Assembly (NCBI GenBank): GCA_964498765.1
Contig: CAZCIU010000004.1
Span: forward strand, 18,727 to 82,726
DNA from: UPXZ01 sp964498765
GTDB lineage: Bacteria > Bacteroidota > Bacteroidia > Bacteroidales > Paludibacteraceae
Direction: 5' to 3'
Length of the DNA: 64,000 nt
Under the pieces are notes generated by a model. The model searched no databases and had not been told where the DNA came from. It worked only from the letters and a program-made list of their open reading frames with translations. The position numbers were made by a program, and so were the translations under genes. Shown piece by piece: positions 24,556 through 33,868 of this stretch (position 1 is the first letter of the stretch; each line of letters starts with the position of its first letter).

Positions 24556-25431
24556 TTAGTCCACTTCTACCACCAGATATTTACTTATGCTCCAGAATTC
24601 ATTAGGGTCAGTAATGACAAGCATATAATTGTCATTTTCCTTCTCCAGTTTATAACTGGTGCGCGGGTGATTGGTCAGAAGTTTTGCTTTGGATTTAGAA
24701 TAAAGTGGAATTGAATTAGTAGAACGTGCATCAACTTTTACAAAGTAATTTTTATTAAAATCAGCTTGCAGAATTTTTTTCGCACTGAAAATTCCATCGG
24801 ATGAGATAATTTTATTGTCTTTCAGCTCTTTTACCGAACCAATGGCATACCAAGCAGAATTCAAGGCTTCGTCTTGCTGCTGGATGACTTCCTGTTTCTC
24901 CACGTTTTGCTGTGAAAGGTCTTCCACGTTTTTGCCCAATTCATCCACAGTCGTGCCTAATTTAGTGATAACCGAATCTTTTTGAACAAGTTGTTTCTGC
25001 AAACGAGCTACTTTTGTCGATTCTTCGTTGAGTTGCTTTGTCAGCGATTCAAGCGTTTTTTCCAGATTATCGAGTTGAAAAGTGCTGCGTTTCATTTTTG
25101 TACGCAGTTTTTCAAGTTCTTCCTGGTTGGATTTGATCAGTTCGTTTATAAATGCAACATCGTCAGTTACGCGATTGCGGATATCCTGCGGAGTGTTTTC
25201 GCTAAGCGGACGAACCGGAATGATGTTTTGTGCCGCTTTTATCTTTTCAATTCCTTGTTGAACATCGAATAAAGTGGCAAAATAATCGTTCACTTCTTCC
25301 TGAAGCTGAAGTTTGTAGGTTTGCAGCGAGTCGTTTTCGGCTTTCAGTCTCTCAATTTCGCGTTCGCTTTGCTGCCCGCAAGAAGTTAAAAGCAGGATTA
25401 CAGCCGCGAGAGATATAAATAACTTATTCAT
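24556..25431 (-). CDS. Lipoprotein with a long coiled coil, function unknown
   Basis: Lipoprotein signal LLLTSC (Cys18), a coiled coil over about residues 22-190 with heptads such as EEVNDYF, LEKTLESLTKQLNEES and VDELGKNVEDL, then a C-terminal beta-rich domain of about 90 residues (SAWYAIGSVKELKDNKII onward). The layout resembles Bacteroidota proteins catalogued as collagen-binding adhesin (Cbp1-like) or as hypothetical; I cannot confirm adhesion from sequence. Probably periplasmic and membrane-tethered. A minus-strand TAAATTTG at 25499-25506 is a candidate -7 box. Confidence 0.75.
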   Translation of the reverse strand: MNKLFISLAAVILLLTSCGQQSEREIERLKAENDSLQTYKLQLQEEVNDYFATLFDVQQGIEKIKAAQNIIPVRPLSENTPQDIRNRVTDDVAFINELIKSNQEELEKLRTKMKRSTFQLDNLEKTLESLTKQLNEESTKVARLQKQLVQKDSVITKLGTTVDELGKNVEDLSQQNVEKQEVIQQQDEALNSAWYAIGSVKELKDNKIISSDGIFSAKKILQADFNKNYFVKVDARSTNSIPLYSKSKAKLLTNHPRTSYKLEKENDNYMLVITDPNEFWSISKYLVVEVD

Positions 25432-25531
25432 AAAGTGAGTTTTATAAATTAACTGATTGAAGCGTAATTTTGTTCTCGATTAGAAATGAAGTCTCTGCAA
25501 ATTTAGTAAATAATCCAATACGGAGGTAATT

Positions 25532-26203
25532 TTATTCATCAAATCCGGCTACAATTATTACAAATTCACCTTTCGGAGCATGTTCGGTAAAATGTGCCAC
25601 CAATTCTCCCAAAGTTCCGCGAACAGTTTCTTCGTAAATTTTTGAAATTTCACGGGAAACGGATGCTTTTCTTTCCGTTCCGAAAACTTCGGCAAATTGC
25701 GTGAGTGTTTTCAAAACACGGAACGGCGATTCATAGAAAATCATGGTTCGGGTTTCTGTCGCTAATGAATTAAGTTTCGTCTGCCGACCTTTTTTCTGAG
25801 GTAGAAATCCTTCGAAACAAAAGCGGTCGTTTGGCAGACCGGATGCTACAAGTGCCGGAACAAAGGCAGTTGCGCCGGGCAAACATTCTACTTCAATGTC
25901 ATTTTCCACGCACGCTCTGACGACCAAAAAACCAGGATCGGAAATTGCAGGCGTGCCGGCGTCTGAAATCAAAGCCACTTTTTCACCCGATTTTATTCTG
26001 TCCACCACGTGCTGAACTGTTTTATGCTCGTTGAATTTGTGGTGCGACTGCATCGGAGTTTTTATGTCAAAATGCTTTAGCAAAAATCCACTTGTACGCG
26101 TATCTTCAGCTAAAATCAGCCCAACTTCATTCAATACTTTTATTGCTCTGAAGGTCATGTCTTCCAGATTGCCGATGGGAGTTGGTACTACGTAAAGTTT
26201 CAT
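25532..26203 (-). CDS. rsmI: 16S rRNA 2'-O-ribose C1402 methyltransferase
   Basis: SAM-dependent enzyme of the tetrapyrrole-methylase fold that modifies the decoding centre of 16S rRNA. It has LYVVPTPIGNLEDMTFRAI at the start, LAEDTRTSGFLL, the SAM-site motif SDAGTPAISDPGF, and LPNDRFCFEGFLPQKKGRQ. The 223-residue size equals the short Bacteroidota form lacking a C-terminal extension. A heptad repeat ends about seven bases before its 5' side, so the leader consists largely of that repeat. Confidence 0.95.
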   Translation of the reverse strand: MKLYVVPTPIGNLEDMTFRAIKVLNEVGLILAEDTRTSGFLLKHFDIKTPMQSHHKFNEHKTVQHVVDRIKSGEKVALISDAGTPAISDPGFLVVRACVENDIEVECLPGATAFVPALVASGLPNDRFCFEGFLPQKKGRQTKLNSLATETRTMIFYESPFRVLKTLTQFAEVFGTERKASVSREISKIYEETVRGTLGELVAHFTEHAPKGEFVIIVAGFDE

Positions 26204-26209
26204 TTTTTT

Positions 26210-26246
26210 AAATTAGAAATTAGAAGTTAGAAATTAGAAATTAGAG
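26210..26246 (+). repeat. TTAGAAR heptad repeat next to rsmI
   Basis: Five near-perfect tandem copies of AAATTAG (one is AAGTTAG), between the 302-residue gene and rsmI. Confidence 0.75.
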
Positions 26247-26257
26247 TTTTTACTTAA

Positions 26258-27166
26258 TCAATATCTTTTTCGAATGAGTTGCAAAAATTCTTCAGCATGC
26301 GGATTGTCATCGCTCCAGCCAAATTTTGATTTCAGAAATGACTTGGCTTCCTCGTATTTTGCCAGTTGGTTCAAGTATGAGATAGTTTTATTCATTACTT
26401 CGCCATTGCCATTGAAAAGTTCACGCTGAAAGCGGAAACGATCGCCGATATTCATTGCTTGACGAATATCATCGATTTTTTGGTTTGCCAGATTGTCACT
26501 AAGCGAATTTGTGCCTTGCTCCACAAGTTTATCATTTACCGAAACTCCGTTTGTAACCGGAATTACTTCAGGAGTTTCTACTTGAGCGGTTTCGGTCACA
26601 ATTTCTTCTTTCGGCTCTATGTGAGGCGTATGACTGGCAGTAACTTGCTGAATAGGGTAGGACAGAATTTCCTCGTTTTCGCTCAGTTCCTCCACTTCCA
26701 TTTCCTCCTGGAATTCTTCTTTTTTTGCACTTTCAAAATCAACTTCAGTAGGAATTTCATTTTTCTGTTCTGCTAAACCAGCTGCTTCATCCAGCAATTT
26801 TTCGGTGTCGATGTATTGCTCTTCAGCAGCCAACATTTTATCTTCATATTCCTCAATTTCATCGTGAAGTTCTTCGATATGAGAATCCAGCGGAGCATCA
26901 AAATTATTTTTCTCAAATTCATGAAAATCCGGAGCTACTTCCACTTCATCTTCTTCCGCACCAAATTCCTGATAATCGATTGCGCCCAATTCTTCAGTGT
27001 AATTATCATTAAGCGATTTTAGTGAATTTACAATGTTTTCAGCCTTTTGCGTAGCCAGACGAAGCATTGGAGCCGGAAAAGTAGTCATTTGCTCAAAACC
27101 CTCAGTCAGCAACTGAAGTTCCTCAATATCCTTTCTCAGTAAAACAACAATAAAATCTTTGTTCAT
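26258..27166 (-). CDS. Acidic conserved Bacteroidales protein, function unknown
   Basis: 302 residues in three parts: a helical start (IVVLLRKDIEELQLLTEGFE), a very acidic low-complexity middle (about 55-200, many Glu and Asp), and a conserved-looking C-terminus of about 70 residues (DDIRQAMNIGDRFRFQRELF ... FLKSKFGWSDDNPHAEEFL). No signal peptide or membrane helix. I recognise the C-terminal block as recurring in Bacteroidales hypothetical proteins but know no function. It precedes rsmI and lies divergent from tdk. Confidence 0.75.
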   Translation of the reverse strand: MNKDFIVVLLRKDIEELQLLTEGFEQMTTFPAPMLRLATQKAENIVNSLKSLNDNYTEELGAIDYQEFGAEEDEVEVAPDFHEFEKNNFDAPLDSHIEELHDEIEEYEDKMLAAEEQYIDTEKLLDEAAGLAEQKNEIPTEVDFESAKKEEFQEEMEVEELSENEEILSYPIQQVTASHTPHIEPKEEIVTETAQVETPEVIPVTNGVSVNDKLVEQGTNSLSDNLANQKIDDIRQAMNIGDRFRFQRELFNGNGEVMNKTISYLNQLAKYEEAKSFLKSKFGWSDDNPHAEEFLQLIRKRY

Positions 27167-27306
27167 ATCTTTTTCTGTATTATTAGGTTCGATATAAGTA
27201 TTTTTTTTATTTTTGTAAAAAAATGACGTGTAAAAATAAATTGCTGTAAAGATACAAATTAATGTATTGAAAAAAATATAGTAATTTCCAAAATTTCAAT
27301 AAAATA

Positions 27307-27885
27307 ATGATTTATTCTGAGCAAAATCATCCAAATCAGCTGCGAAAGGGAAGTATAGAAGTAATTTGCGGCTCCATGTTTTCCGGAAAAACTGAGGAAC
27401 TTATCCGTAGATTGAAGCGAGCAAAGTTTGCAAAACAGCGTGTTGAGATTTTCAAGCCGAAAATTGACACTCGCTATTCCGAAGAAGATGTTGTATCGCA
27501 CGATAAAACCACAATTACTTCAACGCCGGTCGAATCTTCTGGAAGTATATTGCTGATGACCAGCGAAGTGGATGTGGTCGGAATTGACGAAGCGCAGTTT
27601 TTTGATGAAGGTTTAGTGGATGTTTGCTCCAAATTAGCAGATAACGGAATTCGTGTGATTGTAGCCGGATTGGATATGGATTTTCGCAGAACGCCATTCG
27701 GCCCAATGCCTGATTTAATGGCGATTGCAGACGATGTTTACAAAGTACACGCGATTTGTGTTCGATGCGGATCTTTGGCTTATGTTTCGCACAGATTAGT
27801 TGCAGGAGAAAAGCAAGTTTTGTTAGGCGAAATGAACGAATACGAACCAATTTGTCGCGATTGTTTTAATGTAGCGATGAAGTAA
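27307..27885 (+). CDS. tdk: Thymidine kinase (type II)
   Basis: Phosphorylates thymidine in pyrimidine salvage. P-loop GSMFSGKT (22-29), catalytic Glu95 in GIDEAQFF, and a zinc site from Cys151/Cys154 (CVRC) and Cys183/Cys186 (CRDC). The lasso region (EKQVLLGEMNEYEPIC) is intact. Length 192 is standard. The gene stands alone between divergent and convergent neighbours and ends at a shared terminator. Confidence 0.96.
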   Translation: MIYSEQNHPNQLRKGSIEVICGSMFSGKTEELIRRLKRAKFAKQRVEIFKPKIDTRYSEEDVVSHDKTTITSTPVESSGSILLMTSEVDVVGIDEAQFFDEGLVDVCSKLADNGIRVIVAGLDMDFRRTPFGPMPDLMAIADDVYKVHAICVRCGSLAYVSHRLVAGEKQVLLGEMNEYEPICRDCFNVAMK

Positions 27886-27903
27886 ACTTGAAAATAGGAT
27901 ATG

Positions 27904-27936
27904 AAAAAGGGACAGCAATTACGTTGTCCCTTTTTT
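27904..27936. terminator. Bidirectional terminator between tdk and recJ
   Basis: Eleven-bp stem AAAAAGGGACA/TGTCCCTTTTT between convergent genes. Confidence 0.88.
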
Positions 27937-27954
27937 GTGAATTATTCTGAAAAA

Positions 27955-29679
27955 TTATTTTTCCACTTTCTTAATATCTCTGATCATCAGCTGAATAGTC
28001 GTATTGTTGTTGAAAGTATTTTCCTCCAAAGTGTAGCAAATATCCAGCGGATTGAGCGCTTTCAAGTGATTGTTGAACTCGTGCATACGAAAAGCAATGC
28101 CGCTCATTACATTTTCCGAACTGCTGTCAATTAATTCCAATTTAAGGTGTTCCTGATCTTTCCCAACCAAGCGGCTGCTACCGTAATCATAAACTTTTTT
28201 CGATTCAAAAATGGGCTTCATATTTCCCGGTCCAAATGGTCCAAATTGCTTCAAAACCCGGAAAAACTTAGGTGTAATATCTTTGAATTCAAGCACAGCG
28301 TCAATCTCAATTTGCGGATAAGTTTGATGTTCTTCGATGTTTTCAGCCACATACTCTTCAAAACGACGGCTAAATTCTTCCACATTTTCCACTTTCATGG
28401 TCAATCCGGCTGCGTACATGTGACCGCCGAAATTCTCCAGCAAATCTTTGCAGGATTCTACGGCTTTGTACAAGTCAAATCCGGAAACCGAACGCGCAGA
28501 ACCCGATGCAAAACCATTTGATTCGGTCAAAACAATTGATGGTTTGTAATATTCTTCGGAAAGGCGAGAAGCCACAATTCCGATTACACCTTTGTGCCAA
28601 TCGGGTTTGTAAACTACGATGGATTTCCTATTTGTAAAGCTGTCGTCGCTTCTGATTAGCGCAATGGCATCATCGGTGATGTTTTTATCCAAATCCTTGC
28701 GGTCGTTGTTGTAAACATTGATGGTGCTGCTGCGATTTAGCGCAAATTTATCGTCTTTGGAAACAAGCAATTCCACTGCTTCCGAAGCTAATTTCATTCT
28801 TCCCGAAGCATTGATGCGTGGACCGATTTTGAATACAATATCGCTGATGGAAATTTCCCGATCTTTCAGTCCGCAAACTTCGATAATGGCTTTTACGCCC
28901 GTACTTGGATTGGAATTAATTTGTTTTAAGCCGTAATAAGCCAAAATCCTATTTTCTCCGGTAATCGGCACAATATCCGAAGCGATACTCAGCGCAGCCA
29001 AATCAAGCAGCGGCGTCAGTTGCTCGAAACTGATATTATTTTCCATCGAAAAAGCCTGCATAAACTTAAATCCAACTCCGCAGCCCGAAAGGTGTTTGTA
29101 TGGATATTCGCAGTCGCTTCGTTTTGGGTCGAGTACAGCCACGGCCGGCGGCAGTTCATCGTCCGGATTGTGGTGATCGCAGATGATAAAGTCAATTCCA
29201 AGCGTTTTGGCATATTTGATTTTCTCAATGGCTTTTATTCCACAGTCAAGCGCAATGATAAGCGTTATATCATTGTCTTTGGCAAAATCAATTCCTTTGA
29301 TAGAAATGCCGTAACCTTCGTTGTAGCGGTCGGGGATATAGAAATCAAGATTTGAATAAAACTTGATTAAGAAACGGTAAACGAGCGAAACAGATGTTGT
29401 GCCGTCTACGTCATAGTCGCCATAAATCATTATTTTCTCATTTCTTTGCATTGCTTTGGTCAGTCTTTCCACTGCCAAATCCATGTCCTTCATCAGGAAT
29501 GGGTCGTGCAAATCATTCAAGTCCGGTCGGAAGAAAGAACGTGCATCGTCAAATGTCGTTACTCCTCTTTGTACTAGAAGTTGAGCTAATATAGGGCTGA
29601 TACTTAATTCATTGGCGAGATTTTCTTTAATTTCATTTTCTTGTTCGGAGAGTTCCGAATAAATCCATTTATTTATCAT
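27955..29679 (-). CDS. recJ: Single-stranded-DNA-specific exonuclease RecJ
   Basis: 5'-3' exonuclease in recombination and mismatch repair. DHH-family motifs are present: YGDYDVDGTTS, IIALDCGI, FIICDHHNPDDELPPA (the DHH motif) and CGVGFKFMQ. The DHHA1 segment has FGGHMYAAGL, then an OB-like C-terminus. I choose the ATG giving MINKWIYSELSEQE because family members start at such a KWI segment and a GGAAGGAA lies upstream. The frame continues 30 codons further (from 29769) with unconserved sequence. Final length 574. Confidence 0.95.
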   Translation of the reverse strand: MINKWIYSELSEQENEIKENLANELSISPILAQLLVQRGVTTFDDARSFFRPDLNDLHDPFLMKDMDLAVERLTKAMQRNEKIMIYGDYDVDGTTSVSLVYRFLIKFYSNLDFYIPDRYNEGYGISIKGIDFAKDNDITLIIALDCGIKAIEKIKYAKTLGIDFIICDHHNPDDELPPAVAVLDPKRSDCEYPYKHLSGCGVGFKFMQAFSMENNISFEQLTPLLDLAALSIASDIVPITGENRILAYYGLKQINSNPSTGVKAIIEVCGLKDREISISDIVFKIGPRINASGRMKLASEAVELLVSKDDKFALNRSSTINVYNNDRKDLDKNITDDAIALIRSDDSFTNRKSIVVYKPDWHKGVIGIVASRLSEEYYKPSIVLTESNGFASGSARSVSGFDLYKAVESCKDLLENFGGHMYAAGLTMKVENVEEFSRRFEEYVAENIEEHQTYPQIEIDAVLEFKDITPKFFRVLKQFGPFGPGNMKPIFESKKVYDYGSSRLVGKDQEHLKLELIDSSSENVMSGIAFRMHEFNNHLKALNPLDICYTLEENTFNNNTTIQLMIRDIKKVEK

Positions 29680-29940
29680 TTTGTTAATTATTATTCCTTC
29701 CGGTTTTGAAATGCCGTTGCATCTCAAAAAATCATCCGCACAATTCATCCATTCATCTGCACTTTTCATTCCTCCTCACAGCTCAACCTCAAACAATGAC
29801 TTTTTGCTTAGATTTATAACACATCTAAAAGTCTAATCGTTCACAAATATAATCAAATTGTTGCAATCTTAAATCTTATTCTTGCAATTTTTAAGAAAAT
29901 GATTGCTGATAGCGGTGTAATCTTGACTTTTTAAAATGAA

Positions 29941-29982
29941 AAATCCGTTTTTGAAGAATATTAATTTTTCAAAAACGGATTT
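29941..29982 (-). terminator. Terminator of the GH20 gene
   Basis: Fifteen-bp perfect stem AAATCCGTTTTTGAA/TTCAAAAACGGATTT, followed on the minus strand by a U-rich tail. Confidence 0.82.
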
Positions 29983-30005
29983 ATATTTCTTAATGTTTTA
30001 CGAGT

Positions 30006-33000
30006 TTATTTCACCACAAATTTGTAAGTTTTGAATTTTGATTTTACTAAAATTACACCTTGTGGAAGTTTGCCGTGAATGCTCACTTGTTGTCCACTCA
30101 GATTATACGCTTTCAGCAAATTCAAATCTCCATTTGTGAAAATCCGACCATTTTCAATCCAGATTTTCTCGTTATCCGCCAGCTGGTTTTCAACTCCTGT
30201 ACTTAAAATAATTCTAGGAGTGATATAATATTGACAACCATCGTCTGTCATATTGCTTCCATCTCCCCAGTTGTTGATGGCGTAGGCAGTTCCCGAGTTT
30301 CCTTGATTAAACTGCGATGTGCCGGACGTGATGATGAAATAATTATTTTTGTAAATCGGTGTAAATTTCCATCCGCCGGCTGTTTGAGTGCCGGAAATAG
30401 CAGTCAATCTTGGTGTGGCTGTGCTGATGTAAGTTTCAGAAGTTTTATTTACTAATGAAAAAGTTCCATCTTCCAGCGCAACTAATTTCCAGAGAAATTT
30501 ATCGTTGTTTTCAACGTAGCTTTCGCCTAAAAGTGTTTGATTTGTTCCTTGATATGCAACTGATCTATTTTCCCGAACGGCAGTCAGCGAGTACCAAATT
30601 GTTTCTTCTGTATTGCTTGCAATCGGATAATTTATTCCGGATTTGTAACTGTCAAGTGCTGCCAGAAGGTTTGCTTTTGCAGTACGAAGTTCAGTTGCAG
30701 TGCTTGCAGGATTGTTTGCAATTGATACCGCAGTTTCAATTGCATTACTTAACGAATTTCCAACTTCTAAAGAATATTCGCCCGGATTTTTTCCGCTTAC
30801 AGTTGACATTTTGAAGCCGCTGGCAGTTTCAATTGCCATTTGCAATGAATCTACGGCATCTGCACCAATCATACTCTCCAATCGGAACATATATTGGCAT
30901 CCTGTGTCTGTGGTGTTATTTCCGCCTCCCCAATTGTAGATTTGGTAATTTTGTCCGCTCCCGGTTTGGTTCAATTGTGCATCTCCATTTACTATGGCAA
31001 AATATTGATTGGTGTAAATGGGAGTAAAAGTCCAACCGCCCGAAGTCGGAATTCCACTTTGTGCTTTAAGCGGTGTATTATAAGTTGAATTTGGGTTAAT
31101 GTGGCTATCTTTTACTTTGCTGACAAGATTATAAGTTCCATCCGTATTTTGCACAATTTTCCAAAGAAACTTGTCTGTATTAGCGGTAAAAAACTGACCA
31201 ATTAAGCTCATATTGTCGCCCTGATACGCCACAAAACGACTAGCATCACGGTTTGGAGCTGAAAGCGAATACCAGTATTGTTTTTCGGCAGTACTTACTT
31301 TCGGCATATTGATGTTTTTCTTGAAAGTCTCAATTTGCGTAATCAGAAGTTCAGCTGCAGCTTTGTATTCTTCGTTACTTAGATTTGGATTGTTTCTTAC
31401 GACAGAAGCAGCATCTATGTTTTTTTGCAGCTCTGCTACCGCTGTCGTTGAGTACTTTCCCGGCTCTGAACCTACTATTGCCGCGTTTTTGGTAGAATTT
31501 GCCTTGTCAATGGCATTTATCAGTACGTCCATCGATGGATTCATGTTTTTATCGGGAGAATAAATCAGTCCATCTACAGCGTCTTTTCCGTCAGGAGTTA
31601 CGAATACGAATGTAAACATCCATTTCATTAAACGAACTTCATTTCTTGAAAATCCGTTGTTTGGCAACTTAATCAGAACTTTGTTCCAGCCTTCATTTAG
31701 CGTCACAGGAATTGGTGGTCGAGCCGTGAAATTTTCATTTTTTAATGTAATTTCATTCGTTTTCGAAGTGTGCGTGTTTTGCCAAACAGGAGGATTTATT
31801 GCAGCGCCATTCAACCAAACTTTGCTGTTGTAGTAATCCCACTGACCTTGCGGAGCAGCCAAATCTGCTTCAGAGCGACCGTAATTTTGGAATTCCAATT
31901 GCAAGCCTACTGTTTGCTGTGTTGGAGAATAAACGTAAGTATAAGTGTATGCCGTGTGATTTGCTTGTGGATTGGCGTAAAATGCAGGTATCAGCGTTCC
32001 CCAAACGTGGCGAAGGTAAATTCCTGCTCCAACTGCACTACTTGTATTATACGCTTTTCCATTGTAGGTGTACGAAGTCGCAGGTTCTTGAGTTTCCGGA
32101 GGAAAAACGGTATTCACGTTTCCATTGTTTGGAAATGGATCGGTGATTTTCCAAAGCACGTTTGTTTGTTTCACGTATGCAATCGGCTCATCTTTCAGGT
32201 GATTTGCTTTATGATACAGAAAACGTCTTTCCCAATCGGCAAATTCAATGTCAGTCGGATCTAATTTTGTTCCAATAGTATAGAAATAACCTTTTCCACC
32301 ACCAAGCCAGGAGCGCTCAGCAGCGGCAAGCATCGATTGATAAAAGGCATTTTGAATAACAATATCTCTGTCTGTCGGTACCATGCGGTCATTCCAAATT
32401 CCCACAATCAAACCCGGATACTGGTGACTGCCTTTGGTTTGCATGGCGATTGTGCTATTATACAAGCTTACCACATCAGCGTATTGGTCGTAGTGATTGA
32501 TGTAATGCAAACGTGAATCGATTGATGGCAGTGAACCCAACGTGCTTCCGCCGCTCGACCACATGTGAACCATGTCCACATCACTTTCGGTATAACCGTG
32601 CCCAGGTCTCCAAACGACAATTTTCTTCCCTTTTGCACGAATATGTGAAGTCATTTGCTGGATAAAATACTCTACGCTAATATTTGCACCTGCTTTGTCA
32701 GGATCACGCACCTCATCGCTTCCAATGTGCATCCACTCTACGTCAGCAAATGTTTCACAAGCTTCTGTCATAATGACTTTCATTTCAGCCAAACCTGCTG
32801 AGGTCAGCATCACGTGACCCATTGCTTTTCGAAAAGCTTCACTGTGTCCTGGCATATCAATTTCCGGAATTACTTGAATACCGTGTTCGCGTGCATATTT
32901 TACCAGTTCTTTTGCTTGCTCAATGGTGTAATATTTCCCCGGATAACGTGAAAAACTGGAATTTGCATTCAGTTGCGGATAGACTTTACTTTCCAATCGC

Positions 33001-33569
33001 CAACCTTGATTTTCGGTCAAATGCCAGTGAAAAGTATTGATTTTATAGCGAGAAAGTAATCGGATATGTTTTTTTAATTCATCAAATTCAAGAAAACTAC
33101 GACCTACATCGTGCATATATCCGCGAAGTCGAAATGCCGGCCAGTCGGTAATTTTGCATGCGTTCACAGTATTTCCACTTCCTTCAGCCAATTGCCAAAG
33201 CGTTTGTACAGCCCAATACGCGCCTTTGGAAGTGGTAGCCAAAATAATGATTTTGTCTGCAGTAATTTCAATGCTATAAGCTTCATCTTGAAATTCCGCT
33301 CCTGCAACACTCGAAGTTAACTCAACAACGATGCTTGCCGAACCGGTTCCAAGGTTTCCGCTATTAGCAGTGATAAATGAATTCAATTCATTGCTTACAA
33401 AAACGAAATCCGCACTTTTAGGTGTAGTTACAGTAATCGGCTGAGCCAGATTGAAACTACCTGCATTCATTTTTATTTGCTGGGGTTTGGGCAAAAGATG
33501 CTCCACGCCGGCAAATGCAACAGTGCTTATCAAAAGCAGCAGTGTAATTAGATGTAATTTTGTTTTCAT
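30006..33569 (-). CDS. T9SS-exported GH20 beta-N-acetylhexosaminidase, multi-domain
   Basis: Releases terminal GlcNAc/GalNAc from glycans outside the cell. Signal peptide (1-20); GH20 N-terminal domain (about 24-130); catalytic barrel (about 145-450) with FRLRGYMHDVGRSFL, NTFHWHLTENQGWRLE and the catalytic Asp285-Glu286 pair in HIGSDEV, which has Ser where Gly is usual. After a beta-sandwich region come two helical FIVAR-like stretches (about 680-755, 905-980), each followed by a roughly 130-residue module (about 761-898 and 987-1118) that ends GCQY. The last 65 residues form a T9SS sorting domain (LKAYNLSGQQVSIHGKLPQG ... TYKFVVK). It lies 41 bases after the GH123-like gene remnant on the same strand. 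Confidence 0.92.
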   Translation of the reverse strand: MKTKLHLITLLLLISTVAFAGVEHLLPKPQQIKMNAGSFNLAQPITVTTPKSADFVFVSNELNSFITANSGNLGTGSASIVVELTSSVAGAEFQDEAYSIEITADKIIILATTSKGAYWAVQTLWQLAEGSGNTVNACKITDWPAFRLRGYMHDVGRSFLEFDELKKHIRLLSRYKINTFHWHLTENQGWRLESKVYPQLNANSSFSRYPGKYYTIEQAKELVKYAREHGIQVIPEIDMPGHSEAFRKAMGHVMLTSAGLAEMKVIMTEACETFADVEWMHIGSDEVRDPDKAGANISVEYFIQQMTSHIRAKGKKIVVWRPGHGYTESDVDMVHMWSSGGSTLGSLPSIDSRLHYINHYDQYADVVSLYNSTIAMQTKGSHQYPGLIVGIWNDRMVPTDRDIVIQNAFYQSMLAAAERSWLGGGKGYFYTIGTKLDPTDIEFADWERRFLYHKANHLKDEPIAYVKQTNVLWKITDPFPNNGNVNTVFPPETQEPATSYTYNGKAYNTSSAVGAGIYLRHVWGTLIPAFYANPQANHTAYTYTYVYSPTQQTVGLQLEFQNYGRSEADLAAPQGQWDYYNSKVWLNGAAINPPVWQNTHTSKTNEITLKNENFTARPPIPVTLNEGWNKVLIKLPNNGFSRNEVRLMKWMFTFVFVTPDGKDAVDGLIYSPDKNMNPSMDVLINAIDKANSTKNAAIVGSEPGKYSTTAVAELQKNIDAASVVRNNPNLSNEEYKAAAELLITQIETFKKNINMPKVSTAEKQYWYSLSAPNRDASRFVAYQGDNMSLIGQFFTANTDKFLWKIVQNTDGTYNLVSKVKDSHINPNSTYNTPLKAQSGIPTSGGWTFTPIYTNQYFAIVNGDAQLNQTGSGQNYQIYNWGGGNNTTDTGCQYMFRLESMIGADAVDSLQMAIETASGFKMSTVSGKNPGEYSLEVGNSLSNAIETAVSIANNPASTATELRTAKANLLAALDSYKSGINYPIASNTEETIWYSLTAVRENRSVAYQGTNQTLLGESYVENNDKFLWKLVALEDGTFSLVNKTSETYISTATPRLTAISGTQTAGGWKFTPIYKNNYFIITSGTSQFNQGNSGTAYAINNWGDGSNMTDDGCQYYITPRIILSTGVENQLADNEKIWIENGRIFTNGDLNLLKAYNLSGQQVSIHGKLPQGVILVKSKFKTYKFVVK

Positions 33570-33610
33570 TTTAAAATGGTGTAAAATAATGAAATATAAG
33601 AAATTGAAAT

Positions 33611-33868
33611 TTATCTAACTGCAATTTTATAGGCTTGATTTGGCGTTACAACTATAATTACGCCTGTCGGCAAAATTTGATTTTGCATTAATTCTTGTCC
33701 TGCAACGTTGTAAATTTTTACAGGAATACTTGGATCGCTAAGTACTAAGCGTCTGTGAACGATCTTGATTTTCAGATTAATTATTTGTGTGTTTGTGGTG
33801 CTTGTTGTGATTTTTTCGCGACGAATAACGAATTTACAGCCCGTGTCATTCATTTCATTTCCACCGCC
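33611..33868 (-). pseudogene. Severed C-terminus of the GH123-like protein, with T9SS sorting domain
   Basis: Same reading frame as the upstream GH123-like gene, separated only by its TAA. It encodes the end of the accessory module (GGGNEMNDTGCKFVIRR, matching GGGNNTTDTGCQYMFRL in the GH20 protein) and a T9SS type A sorting domain (VKIYNVAGQELMQNQILPTG ... AYKIAVR). The aligned residue at the stop is Trp in the GH20 copies. An internal ATG (33853) could restart translation, but the product would lack a signal peptide. Confidence 0.85.

Noticed and set aside
29680..29769. Thirty-codon N-terminal extension of recJ
   Set aside because: Sequence before MINKWIYS does not resemble RecJ starts, and a purine-rich stretch precedes the later ATG.
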